Shown here piece after piece: positions 1-6,295 of a stretch of 15,792 nt of DNA. The stretch's first letter is position 1. Every line of letters starts with the position of its first letter. The position numbers were made by a program, and so were the translations under genes. The notes under the pieces are model-generated. The model did not search any database and was not told the origin of the DNA. It worked only from the letters and a program-made list of their open reading frames with translations. This stretch comes from Nitrosopumilus sp. UBA526 (GTDB taxonomy: Archaea; Thermoproteota; Nitrososphaeria; Nitrososphaerales; Nitrosopumilaceae): positions 1-15,792 of the forward strand of contig DAXZ01000063.1 in the NCBI GenBank assembly GCA_002506665.1, read 5' to 3'.

Positions 1-759
1 CAGACAGGCTATGGAACATCTGCAACGCTATTTGGAATGCCTGACTATGGATTCATAGGTGCCGCAGAAACCGTAGAGAATGCCAGAAGAATCTGCAGGG
101 CAGTATCAGTACCAGTTATCGTAGATTCTGATACGGGATACGGAAATGCACTAAGCGTATGGAAGCTGGTAAAAGAGTTAGAGGCGGCAGGGGCATCAGG
201 GATGTTCCTAGAAGATCAGAGATGGCCCAAGCGATGCGGACACATGCAAGGAAAAGAAGTAGTCTCGCAAGAAGAATATACCGAAAAATTATCAGCGGCA
301 GTTGATGCAAGGGAGAGCAGGGACTTTGTCATTGTTGCAAGAACAGATGCAAGAGCAACCAAGGGGCTAGACGAGGCAATTGAGCGCGGACAGCAAAACA
401 AAAAGACAGGAGCCGATGCAGTATTTGTCGAAGCCCCGAGAACCATAGAGGAGATGAAAAGAATAGGAAGAGAGATCAAATCCCCACTAGTTGCAAATAT
501 GATTGAGGGCGGAGCCACGCCGCTGAGTTCTGCCAAGACACTAAGTAATATGGGATTTAACATAATTCTATACCCACTGTCTGTCCTGTATGCAAATGCG
601 TTTGCAACCATGAACATACTTGCAGAACTAAAAAAGACTGGCAGCACCACAAAGCACCGACAAAAAATTATAAGTTTTGATCAGTTCAATGACCTAGTCG
701 AGCTCTCAAAGTATAGGGAGATGGAGGCAAGGTATGAAAAAATCAAAAAGATGAAATAA
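1..759 (+). CDS. methylisocitrate-lyase-like enzyme, isocitrate lyase/PEP mutase superfamily (5' truncated by window)
   Basis: The reading frame is open from base 1, so the gene starts before the window; 252 codons remain, about 40 fewer than a full PrpB-type enzyme. Superfamily marks are the metal-binding VDSDTGYGN stretch (two Asp), FLEDQ with the conserved Glu, and PKRCGH, which carries the catalytic Cys of isocitrate and methylisocitrate lyases. Further downstream, VARTDA and IEGGATPLS also match PrpB. The Cys motif argues against PEP phosphonomutase, which has a different loop there. The expected reaction is cleavage of a 2-methylisocitrate-like acid into pyruvate and a dicarboxylate, in the cytoplasm. 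The exact substrate cannot be settled from sequence; a related C-C lyase or oxaloacetate decarboxylase is possible. The gene converges on the Alba gene with a 16-nt gap. Confidence 0.85.
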   Translation, partial: QTGYGTSATLFGMPDYGFIGAAETVENARRICRAVSVPVIVDSDTGYGNALSVWKLVKELEAAGASGMFLEDQRWPKRCGHMQGKEVVSQEEYTEKLSAAVDARESRDFVIVARTDARATKGLDEAIERGQQNKKTGADAVFVEAPRTIEEMKRIGREIKSPLVANMIEGGATPLSSAKTLSNMGFNIILYPLSVLYANAFATMNILAELKKTGSTTKHRQKIISFDQFNDLVELSKYREMEARYEKIKKMK

Positions 760-775
760 AAATTTGCAAGTACGG

Positions 776-1063
776 TTAACTTGTGTTTCGCTTTACTTCA
801 ATTTCTATTGTCGAAACATTTCTAGTTTTGCCGTCTTGTGACTCTAGTGATTCAGAGCCAATCGTGATCGTTCCGACAGAATAGCCTGCATTCTCTCGCT
901 TTCTTGCGATTATCTGAGCCACATCAACGGCACGTCCTATGCTGAATCCTCTAGCCTTGATGGTGACAGAAGGCAAGTTTGCCAATTGAATTAGCGTGGA
1001 TGTCACATAAGCCATCAATGGTTTCTTACCAATGAATACGGTGTCCCGGGTTTCATTTGACAT
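776..1063 (-). CDS. albA: Alba family DNA/RNA-binding chromatin protein
   Basis: This 95-residue protein is the usual size for Alba. It shows the N-terminal FIGKKPLMAYV stretch, with the paired lysines (residues 13-14) that contact nucleic acid in Sulfolobus Alba. It continues with IKARGFSIGRAVDVAQI and a C-terminal strand (VSTIEIEVKR). Alba dimers coat DNA and also bind RNA; acetylation of the lysine pair tunes affinity in characterised homologues. The ATG at 1063 is preceded on the minus strand by a TATA-like TTTAAA 25-30 nt upstream, so the mRNA is probably leaderless. The gene is divergent from the HEAT-repeat gene. Whether it is the only Alba paralogue in the genome cannot be seen here. 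Confidence 0.95.
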   Translation of the reverse strand: MSNETRDTVFIGKKPLMAYVTSTLIQLANLPSVTIKARGFSIGRAVDVAQIIARKRENAGYSVGTITIGSESLESQDGKTRNVSTIEIEVKRNTS

Positions 1064-1087
1064 GTTGTGGTTGGTATTTAAGGATAA

Positions 1088-1093
1088 TTTAAA
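1088..1093 (-). promoter_or_regulatory. TATA box of the Alba gene
   Basis: TTTAAA lies 25-30 nt before the Alba ATG on the minus strand. This is the distance expected when an archaeal transcript begins at or next to the start codon. Confidence 0.6.
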
Positions 1094-1125
1094 GCTAAAC
1101 GGGCGTTTCTGAATAAGATGGAATA

Positions 1126-1133
1126 ATTATTAA
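1126..1133 (+). promoter_or_regulatory. candidate TATA box of the HEAT-repeat gene
   Basis: AATTATTA lies 28-35 nt before the TTG at 1161. The spacing fits a transcript with no or a very short leader and supports the non-ATG start. The motif itself is loose. Confidence 0.4.
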
Positions 1134-1160
1134 CCAGAAAGAAGAAATCTGCTTGAGAAT

Positions 1161-1703
1161 TTGGGGAATATTTCAAAAGTTTTAGAATCAGGAAGCAGTG
1201 AGGAAAAGATTCATGTCCTTGAGGGCTTGGATGACACCGTAAATCCCAGAGACCTGGAGGAGATAGTTTTGAGACTAGATGATGAGGATATCAGGGTCAG
1301 AGGAGAGGCGTTTTGCCTGCTTGTATCAAACAAGAACGAGATTTCAGAAATTTTAATTGATAGTCTGAGTGCCGCAAGCAAAAACATCAGGGGTTTTGGA
1401 TCACTAGTACTAGCAAATAGGGACGAGACTGTAGCAATTCCAAACATAACAAGACTTGCAAAGGACAAAGACTCTATGGTCAGGTCATGTGCACTAGGGG
1501 CACTAGGACATCTAAAGGCCACCGAGGCAAAAGATGTTTTCCTTGAGGCGTTGTCTGATTCGGATATAGAGACAAGAAAGAGTGCACTTTGGGCAGTTGT
1601 TGATTTGGAGATCAGAGTTTCAAAAGAGATGATCAACAAAATACTCACCGAGGGAGACTCTGAGATAAAAGAGATGATCTCAGTGTTAAGAGAAAAGAGT
1701 TGA
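1161..1703 (+). CDS. HEAT-repeat (PBS-lyase-like) scaffold protein
   Basis: The 180-residue product is built almost wholly of helical repeats of about 30 residues. The clearest are IRVRGEAFCLLV, KNIRGFGSLVLA, SMVRSCALGALGHL and IETRKSALWAVVDL, each with the D-x-x-[IV]-R-x-x-[AS] pattern of HEAT/PBS-lyase repeats. Such proteins are usually soluble interaction scaffolds. No catalytic residues, signal peptide or membrane segment are visible. The start is read as TTG at 1161 because no in-frame ATG precedes the first repeat and a TATA-like element sits at the right distance. The partner is unknown; the Alba neighbour is divergent, so co-expression is not implied. Confidence 0.75.
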   Translation: MGNISKVLESGSSEEKIHVLEGLDDTVNPRDLEEIVLRLDDEDIRVRGEAFCLLVSNKNEISEILIDSLSAASKNIRGFGSLVLANRDETVAIPNITRLAKDKDSMVRSCALGALGHLKATEAKDVFLEALSDSDIETRKSALWAVVDLEIRVSKEMINKILTEGDSEIKEMISVLREKS

Positions 1704-1811
1704 CATGCAGATAACAGTTTAATTTGACTGGCATGTAAACTGCAAGTTCCCAATATTACTGACTCGACATACTTGTGCTTTCTGGACATCAGACTTTGCA
1801 CAGATCTTGTG

Positions 1812-1830
1812 ATCCAAATCTTTTTTGGAT
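1812..1830 (+). repeat. inverted repeat, possible hairpin
   Basis: ATCCAAA and TTTGGAT form perfect 7-bp arms around a 5-nt TCTTT loop. As DNA or RNA this could fold into a small hairpin. It is about 110 nt after the HEAT gene, too far to be an obvious terminator. Confidence 0.45.
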
Positions 1831-1924
1831 GTGATTTACGTACTAACTACCCGCTAGGTATTTGGAGAAGTTATGCAACAAAATTAGACAACTGCTTACT
1901 TGGTAAATGTGGGTTATGTAATAA

Positions 1925-1940
1925 TGACAAGATCTTGTCA
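1925..1940. promoter_or_regulatory. perfect 16-bp palindrome, candidate operator for the methyltransferase gene
   Basis: TGACAAGATCTTGTCA reads the same on both strands. It sits just before a TATA-like element (1943-1949) and 33 nt before the GTG at 1973, the normal place for a dimeric regulator to act on transcription factor B/TBP loading. A related imperfect copy (CACAGATCTTGTG) lies at 1799-1811, sharing the 9-mer AGATCTTGT. Confidence 0.5.
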
Positions 1941-1942
1941 AG

Positions 1943-1949
1943 ATTTTTA
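1943..1949 (+). promoter_or_regulatory. candidate TATA box of the cytosine methyltransferase gene
   Basis: ATTTTTA is centred about 27 nt before the GTG at 1973. A second small palindrome, CACAATTGTG (1966-1975), covers the predicted transcription start. Confidence 0.45.
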
Positions 1950-1972
1950 TCATATGTGGTAAAAGCACAATT

Positions 1973-3154
1973 GTGTCAGCTCAAAAAACCCATAACAAAC
2001 AAAGAAGACAAAAGATGGAAATTCCACGCCCTTCAGTAGTATCACTATTCACATGCGGAATGGGCCTTGATATCGGGTTTGAAAAAGCTGGGTTCTCCAC
2101 AAGATATGCTAACGATATTACGAGGTTTGCCTGTGAAACCATAAGGACAAACAAACCAGACGTGTCATGTGATGAGGGAGACATAACAGACATAGCGTCA
2201 GCAGAAATACTCAAAAGGGCCTCGTTGAGGCGCGGACAGGTCGACGTAATTATAGGTGGCCCACCATGTCAGTCATTTTCAACTGCAGGTAGGAGAAGAG
2301 GGTTTAATGATAAAAGGGGCTTTGCCCTATTGCAGTACCTGAGAATAATCAACGATCTCAGACCTAATTTCTTTGTATTTGAAAATGTGCCCGGCATAGT
2401 ATCTGCTGCCAAAAAACATGTATCATTTTATGATCGCATGACAGATTCTAGCAAGATTACCAAGGCCCAAAAATACGGGTCTCTGTTCGAGGAGGTCATA
2501 GCTGAATTCCACAAGATAAGTGGTTACAAGATAGAGTGGAGATTGCTCAACGCTGCAGATTATGGTGTGCCACAAAAGAGAAAGAGGTTCATTCTCATAG
2601 GATCCAAATCAACGGATCCATCTCTGGTCTTCACGGAGATTGAGAACTCGGCACGGTTCGCCGACCCGAAAAATGCAGACAAACTCGGGAAAAAACTTTG
2701 GAAAACACTCAAGGATGCTCTAGAAGGCCTTGACGACACAGAAAAAGAACAGGTAAACTTTCCTAGATGGGGAAAGTATCTCAAACATATACCTCCGGGA
2801 GGATGCTGGGTGGATTTACCTACAAGGCTCAAAAAAATTGCTATGGGAGGGGCAGCAGACTCGTCTGATCCAAGAAAAAAGGGCAAGCAGGGAGGACGCC
2901 GTGGATTTTATCGCAGACTGTCATGGAATGCACCGGCACCTACACTTGTAACATCTCCAACACAGCTTGGAAGCTGTATATGCCATCCGGACGAAGACCG
3001 TCCACTTACTGTAAAAGAATATTCTAGAATACAGGGATTCCCTGATTCATGGAACTTTGTAGGATCCACGTCACAAAAATATCGTATGATTGGAGAGGCT
3101 GTGCCGGTGGAGTTGGCCAAAACCATTGCCGCTGCCATCAAGAAACATATGTAA
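1973..3154 (+). CDS. dcm: DNA (cytosine-5-)-methyltransferase, solitary
   Basis: The 393-residue product has the ordered C5-methyltransferase motifs. Motif I is FTCGMGLDIGF (26-36), binding S-adenosylmethionine. Motif IV is GGPPCQSFS with nucleophile Cys99, motif VI is FENVPG with Glu137, and motif VIII is VPQKRKRF (199-206). Motif IX is near LSWNAPAPTLV and motif X is MIGEAVPVELA, with Glu where Asn is usual. The target-recognition region is about 210-320. It methylates cytosine in an unknown short site. GTG at 1973 is preferred because a TATA-like element lies 27 nt upstream; ATG at 2015 (379 residues) is the alternative and still precedes motif I. No endonuclease, Vsr or controller gene is adjacent. 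It may be horizontally acquired or a domesticated orphan. Confidence 0.93.
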   Translation: MSAQKTHNKQRRQKMEIPRPSVVSLFTCGMGLDIGFEKAGFSTRYANDITRFACETIRTNKPDVSCDEGDITDIASAEILKRASLRRGQVDVIIGGPPCQSFSTAGRRRGFNDKRGFALLQYLRIINDLRPNFFVFENVPGIVSAAKKHVSFYDRMTDSSKITKAQKYGSLFEEVIAEFHKISGYKIEWRLLNAADYGVPQKRKRFILIGSKSTDPSLVFTEIENSARFADPKNADKLGKKLWKTLKDALEGLDDTEKEQVNFPRWGKYLKHIPPGGCWVDLPTRLKKIAMGGAADSSDPRKKGKQGGRRGFYRRLSWNAPAPTLVTSPTQLGSCICHPDEDRPLTVKEYSRIQGFPDSWNFVGSTSQKYRMIGEAVPVELAKTIAAAIKKHM

Positions 3155-3664
3155 TCATTCAAAAATATGATTGCGTCAGATGTGAAGTGTGTTTGTGTTA
3201 TGAAATAAATTAGACGCCAGAAATCACATTCATAAATTTATCCTAGATGGAATAGATCATAAAATCAGGTTTAGATAAACATCACAATATAATCGCGGTT
3301 ATTGATATTTTGTCCCAATTCAGTAAGATGCCATTAGGATAAAGGCTAGTTTGATAGATTGTAATAATTTGAAATAGAAATATGCTTGTAATTTCTCCTT
3401 TTTCAACCTAGTATTTCGAATATTGGGTAAAACCCGTTATTGTGGACGTGGTCAACTATGAATCTAGCTTAGCATGATCTGAAAATAATTTAATGCATAA
3501 TTTTATGGAATCACTATCCAGTTTCAAAAACTCGAAAAAATATTTTATAAATCGTCGATAGTGATCTCACGTTGTTTCGTCTAGGAACGGGGCCACATCC
3601 AAGAATCATTGTTGTGTTGATTCATAGTACATTTCCGTGTAAAACTTGAGAACCAATAAAATAG
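3155..3664. other. 510-nt AT-rich region without a recognisable gene
   Basis: No open frame of useful length appears on either strand and the base composition is clearly lower in GC than the genes. Visible structure includes a GGGT-AAA-ACCC hairpin (3425-3435), a 9-bp inverted repeat (3510-3518 with 3557-3565), a TATA-like TTTTATAAAT (3543-3552) and a 6-bp hairpin (3603-3623). It could be decayed DNA or carry a small RNA. Confidence 0.6.
3510..3565. repeat. 9-bp perfect inverted repeat around an AT-rich core
   Basis: ATCACTATC (3510-3518) is matched by GATAGTGAT (3557-3565), enclosing 38 nt that include the TATA-like TTTTATAAAT. It may be a regulator site pair flanking a promoter, or the stem of a long hairpin. 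Confidence 0.4.
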
Positions 3665-3738
3665 TGGACCGGAAGGGATTTGAACCCTCGATCCGATGCA
3701 TGCCATGCACCTATCCTACCAGACTAGACGACCGGCCC
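3665..3738 (-). tRNA. tRNA-Ala (anticodon GGC)
   Basis: Read on the minus strand this 74-nt gene folds into a full cloverleaf. The 7-bp acceptor stem GGGCCGG/CCGGUCC contains the G3-U70 wobble pair, the identity element for alanyl-tRNA synthetase. The D arm has the GG pair. The anticodon stem GGUGC/GCAUC carries loop AUGGCAU (anticodon GGC), and the T loop is UUCAAAU with A73. CCA is not encoded and there is no intron. It reads GCC and GCU codons. Its 3' end faces the methyltransferase region, but no duplicated tRNA 3' fragment is visible there. Confidence 0.96.
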
Positions 3739-3741
3739 AAT

Positions 3742-3757
3742 AATCAGAGATCTGATT
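3742..3757. repeat. inverted repeat just upstream of tRNA-Ala
   Basis: AATCAGA and TCTGATT are perfect 7-bp arms separated by two bases, beginning 3 nt before the tRNA 5' end. It may affect promoter function or leader processing, or be coincidental. Confidence 0.4.
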
Positions 3758-3827
3758 GAGATGTGTTTTTCAAATTGGGTATTAACGTTTAGCGATTTGT
3801 GCTATTACGGACACACCAGTCAACACA

Positions 3828-3836
3828 ATATATTTA
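3828..3836 (+). promoter_or_regulatory. TATA box of the ferredoxin-NADP reductase gene
   Basis: ATATATTTA is centred about 31 nt before the ATG at 3863, implying a leader of only a few bases. Confidence 0.6.
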
Positions 3837-3862
3837 ACCTTGCAAATGCTGATTGAATCGTT

Positions 3863-4708
3863 ATGGTTGTAGATAACAAGGCAACGGTCACATATGTCCA
3901 ATTATTAAAAGAAGATCTTATAATTATTAGATTGGTTCCAAAGGAGGGATCTATTCCAGAATACAAGGCAGGTCAGTTCATCACGTTGGGACTTGCAAAC
4001 CCAGTTGAGAATGGAAAGATAGTCAGACGGGCATACTCTATTGCATCTCATCCAGAAAACAAGGACTATGTCGAGCTAGTCGTCAGATGGGTAAGAAAAC
4101 CACTTCCCGGCAGACTTACTACGCAGATATTTGGCATAAAGGAAGGAGATGAGATTCTCTGGCTAAAGCCCACAGGAAGAGCTTTGCTTATCAATGACGA
4201 GTTACCAAACGGAGAGAAAGATAACAGAAGGATGGTCTGTATCGGCGGAGGAACAGGTCTTGCGCCATTTGTCAGTTTTGCACAACATCTCCATGACATA
4301 GGAGACAAGAGAGAGATAGTGGTTTTGCACGGGGCAAGCTATGTTGATGAACTAAGCTACAAGGATCTGCTAACTAGCCTAGAAAATGACAGTATTGCCA
4401 GAGGCAAGGAGGAATGGAACTTTAAGTACAGGGCTGCAATCAGCAGGCCGCAGGAATGGTTTAACAGGTCATGGGCCGGACAGGTAGGCAGAGTAGAGAC
4501 ATTCCTAAGACCAAGGGACGGGGGACTCTCGCCATTAGAGGAGCTAGTCGGAGACAAGATAACCAAAGAGAATACAATGTTCTATGTGTGTGGTTGGCAG
4601 GGAACCATAGATGGTGTAATGGACTTTTTGAATCCCAAGGGCTTTGTAACTGAGCACGGCAAACGCGAGGATGGGAGCTTTGAGGTCAAATACGAATCGT
4701 ATGGATAG
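3863..4708 (+). CDS. ferredoxin--NADP(+) reductase family flavoprotein
   Basis: This 281-residue soluble protein has the two-domain FNR layout. An N-terminal FAD-binding barrel carries RAYS (residues 56-59), which contacts the flavin. A nucleotide-binding domain begins with GGGTGLAPF (128-136) and ends with the YVCGWQG motif, including the conserved Cys243. It should move electrons between NADP(H) and ferredoxin or flavodoxin in the cytoplasm. A ferredoxin lies in the same window at 15202-15750 but is not linked. The C-terminus resembles bacterial Fpr-type enzymes more than plant FNR. ATG at 3863 is supported by the TATA box. A related flavin oxidoreductase role cannot be excluded. Confidence 0.88.
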   Translation: MVVDNKATVTYVQLLKEDLIIIRLVPKEGSIPEYKAGQFITLGLANPVENGKIVRRAYSIASHPENKDYVELVVRWVRKPLPGRLTTQIFGIKEGDEILWLKPTGRALLINDELPNGEKDNRRMVCIGGGTGLAPFVSFAQHLHDIGDKREIVVLHGASYVDELSYKDLLTSLENDSIARGKEEWNFKYRAAISRPQEWFNRSWAGQVGRVETFLRPRDGGLSPLEELVGDKITKENTMFYVCGWQGTIDGVMDFLNPKGFVTEHGKREDGSFEVKYESYG

Positions 4709-4710
4709 GG

Positions 4711-4719
4711 TTTTTAAAA
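4711..4719 (+). promoter_or_regulatory. TATA box of the nucleotidyltransferase gene
   Basis: TTTTTAAAA begins 3 nt after the reductase stop codon and is centred about 28 nt before the TTG at 4743. The gene therefore probably has its own promoter and a leaderless mRNA beginning at TTG. Confidence 0.6.
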
Positions 4720-4742
4720 TCAACCTAGTCAAAGTGAGTTAG

Positions 4743-5345
4743 TTGATTACGGCACTTTATCTTGCACACCTAAATCCGGTTACAAGCGCACATGTAGAGA
4801 TCATTACAGAACTAAGAGAGCAGGCAGACATAGTCAAGGTGATGCCAGTAGTATTTAGGGACAAAGGCCTGGAGATCAACAGCAAGAGTTTTCCGTTTAG
4901 TTTTGAGACCAGAAAGAGTATGCTCAAATCCGTCTTTGGGGATACAGTCAAGATAACAGATGATTATGCATTTGACTCGCCGTTTAAGAAATACCTGCCG
5001 CCGCTACTCAGACGGAGGTCATGGAGACTACGAAGGCAGATTCTTGACGGAGTGGAGGGCGATTTTTTCTCATATACCGGGGACAAGGCAGAAGGATACA
5101 TGCTAAGGATGTACAGACTAAAACCAAAGATAGGTGAGAGAAAGCATCTCTCTGCAACATCAGTCAAAGAGAGGCTGTACGATGCAGCACTTGAGAAAGA
5201 GTCATCGTGGAAAGAAGATGTCCCAGAGAGCATAATTAGAATAATCGAGAAGGACTGGAATACAATCAAGAGATTTGCAGACAGCAAAGACCAGACTACA
5301 AGGATTGCAGGAATGAAGTTTCCCAAGGAAGGATATTCCCAATAG
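4743..5345 (+). CDS. nucleotidyltransferase-like protein (HxGH superfamily), degenerate first motif
   Basis: The product has 200 residues. The N-terminus ALYLAHLNPVTSAHVEII fits the start of the cytidylyl/adenylyltransferase Rossmann fold, where the second His of the [HT]xGH signature is kept (H17) but the Gly is replaced (TSAH, residues 14-17). LSATSVKERL (136-145) matches the ISSTxVR motif that binds the triphosphate. The FFSYTGD stretch near 108 and the spacing recall NMN/NaMN adenylyltransferases, but no substrate can be assigned. TTG at 4743 is the first possible start, since the codon just before it is a stop and the TATA box lies at leaderless distance. The basic segment RRRSWRLRRQ (90-99) is unusual. 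It precedes ilvE by 31 nt. Confidence 0.65.
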   Translation: MITALYLAHLNPVTSAHVEIITELREQADIVKVMPVVFRDKGLEINSKSFPFSFETRKSMLKSVFGDTVKITDDYAFDSPFKKYLPPLLRRRSWRLRRQILDGVEGDFFSYTGDKAEGYMLRMYRLKPKIGERKHLSATSVKERLYDAALEKESSWKEDVPESIIRIIEKDWNTIKRFADSKDQTTRIAGMKFPKEGYSQ

Positions 5346-5347
5346 AG

Positions 5348-5354
5348 ATTAATA
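5348..5354 (+). promoter_or_regulatory. candidate TATA box of ilvE
   Basis: ATTAATA is centred 26 nt before the ATG at 5377. The spacing fits a leaderless transcript; the motif is weak. Confidence 0.4.
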
Positions 5355-5376
5355 CACACTAGATAAAATTCCCAAC

Positions 5377-6294
5377 ATGGTATCTGATCTCACAAAGTAT
5401 GTCTGGTTTAACGGAGAGTATGTCCTTGCAAAAGATGCCAGGGTTCCAATAACCACGCATGCCATCCATTACGGCACATCAGTCTTTGAGGGAATCAGGA
5501 CGTATTGGAACGGACAAGACCTCAACGTGTTCAGACTAGATGATCATGTAAAGAGGTTTAGAAGATCAGGCCAGTTTTATGACATTTCACTTGATTTCTC
5601 AGACAGCCAGATAATTGATGCAGTTACAGGCATTTGCAGAAAAAACGAGATAACCGAGTCCTGCTATATCAGGCCGTTTTATTTTGTAGGCGAGTATGGA
5701 ATAAATCTCCATGTAACAAAAGATGCACCAACAAACGTTGCAATCTTTACGCTTCCACTAGGTGACCTGTTTAGCAAGGACGGGATTACAGCAACAGTCG
5801 TATCCTGGAGAAAGTTCTCTGATGCGTCCACGCCTCCTCAGGCAAAGATGGGCGGAAACTATCTAAATTCCATCATAGCCACACAAGAGGCAAAGCGGCG
5901 GGGGGTAGATGAGGCAGTACTGCTTGACCAGAACGGGAACGTTAGTGAGGCGCCCGGCGAGAACATATTTATCGTAAGGGACAGTCAGGTGCTGACTCCG
6001 ACTATTGCGTCATCCATACTAGAGGGAATTACCCGTGATGTAGTTATCAGGATATGCAAAGACCTTGGCATAGATGTAGCAAAGCGAGACATTACAAGAA
6101 GTGAGCTTTTAGCAGCTGATGAGATCTTTCTGACAGGTACAGCGGCTGAGATTATTCCGGTTATAGAGATGGATTCAAAAATTGTAGGGGACAAAAAACC
6201 CGGAGACATTACAAAAAAGATGATGGTAGAATATTCAAAGATAGTAATGGGAGAAAATTCAAAGTATTCCCATTGGCTGACAGGAGTATATTAG
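5377..6294 (+). CDS. ilvE: branched-chain amino acid aminotransferase
   Basis: This 305-residue class IV PLP aminotransferase is full length. Lys157 in QAKMGGNYLNS is the Schiff-base lysine. HAIHYGTSVFEGIR (28-41) forms the conserved active-site segment with the substrate loop, VSEAPGENIF (189-198) holds the PLP-contacting Glu, and FLTGTAAEI binds the phosphate. It transfers the amino group between glutamate and 2-oxo acids in the last step of valine, leucine and isoleucine synthesis. The sequence follows E. coli IlvE more closely than D-amino acid transaminase or ADC lyase. The next gene begins one base after the stop, so the two are probably co-transcribed although their roles differ. Confidence 0.95.
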   Translation: MVSDLTKYVWFNGEYVLAKDARVPITTHAIHYGTSVFEGIRTYWNGQDLNVFRLDDHVKRFRRSGQFYDISLDFSDSQIIDAVTGICRKNEITESCYIRPFYFVGEYGINLHVTKDAPTNVAIFTLPLGDLFSKDGITATVVSWRKFSDASTPPQAKMGGNYLNSIIATQEAKRRGVDEAVLLDQNGNVSEAPGENIFIVRDSQVLTPTIASSILEGITRDVVIRICKDLGIDVAKRDITRSELLAADEIFLTGTAAEIIPVIEMDSKIVGDKKPGDITKKMMVEYSKIVMGENSKYSHWLTGVY

Positions 6295-6295
6295 A

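Larger units (their letters stand above)
1704..1972. other. AT-rich intergenic region with several inverted repeats
   Basis: I see no convincing gene here. The stretch holds interleaved inverted repeats at 1703-1742, a 7-bp hairpin at 1812-1830, a perfect 16-bp palindrome at 1925-1940, and a TATA-like element before the methyltransferase gene. Confidence 0.6.

Noticed and set aside
216..650. Long minus-strand frames inside the lyase gene and similar antisense frames in hel308, mcm and others
   Set aside because: They are reverse-frame shadows of well-supported genes and carry no family motifs of their own.
1..759. PEP phosphonomutase of phosphonate synthesis
   Set aside because: The PKRCGH loop with catalytic Cys is that of lyases; phosphonomutases have a different sequence there.
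1773..2039. An 88-codon open frame on the plus strand before the methyltransferase
   Set aside because: It overlaps the methyltransferase start, has no recognisable motif, and runs across the palindromes and the TATA-like element. It is probably chance.
3155..3664. CRISPR array or C/D-box RNA in the gene desert
   Set aside because: There are no regularly spaced direct repeats, and I could not find a convincing C box/D box pair.
1704..3738. tRNA-Ala as an attachment site of an integrated element
   Set aside because: No duplicated tRNA 3' fragment, integrase or recombinase gene is visible in the window, so only synteny could support insertion.
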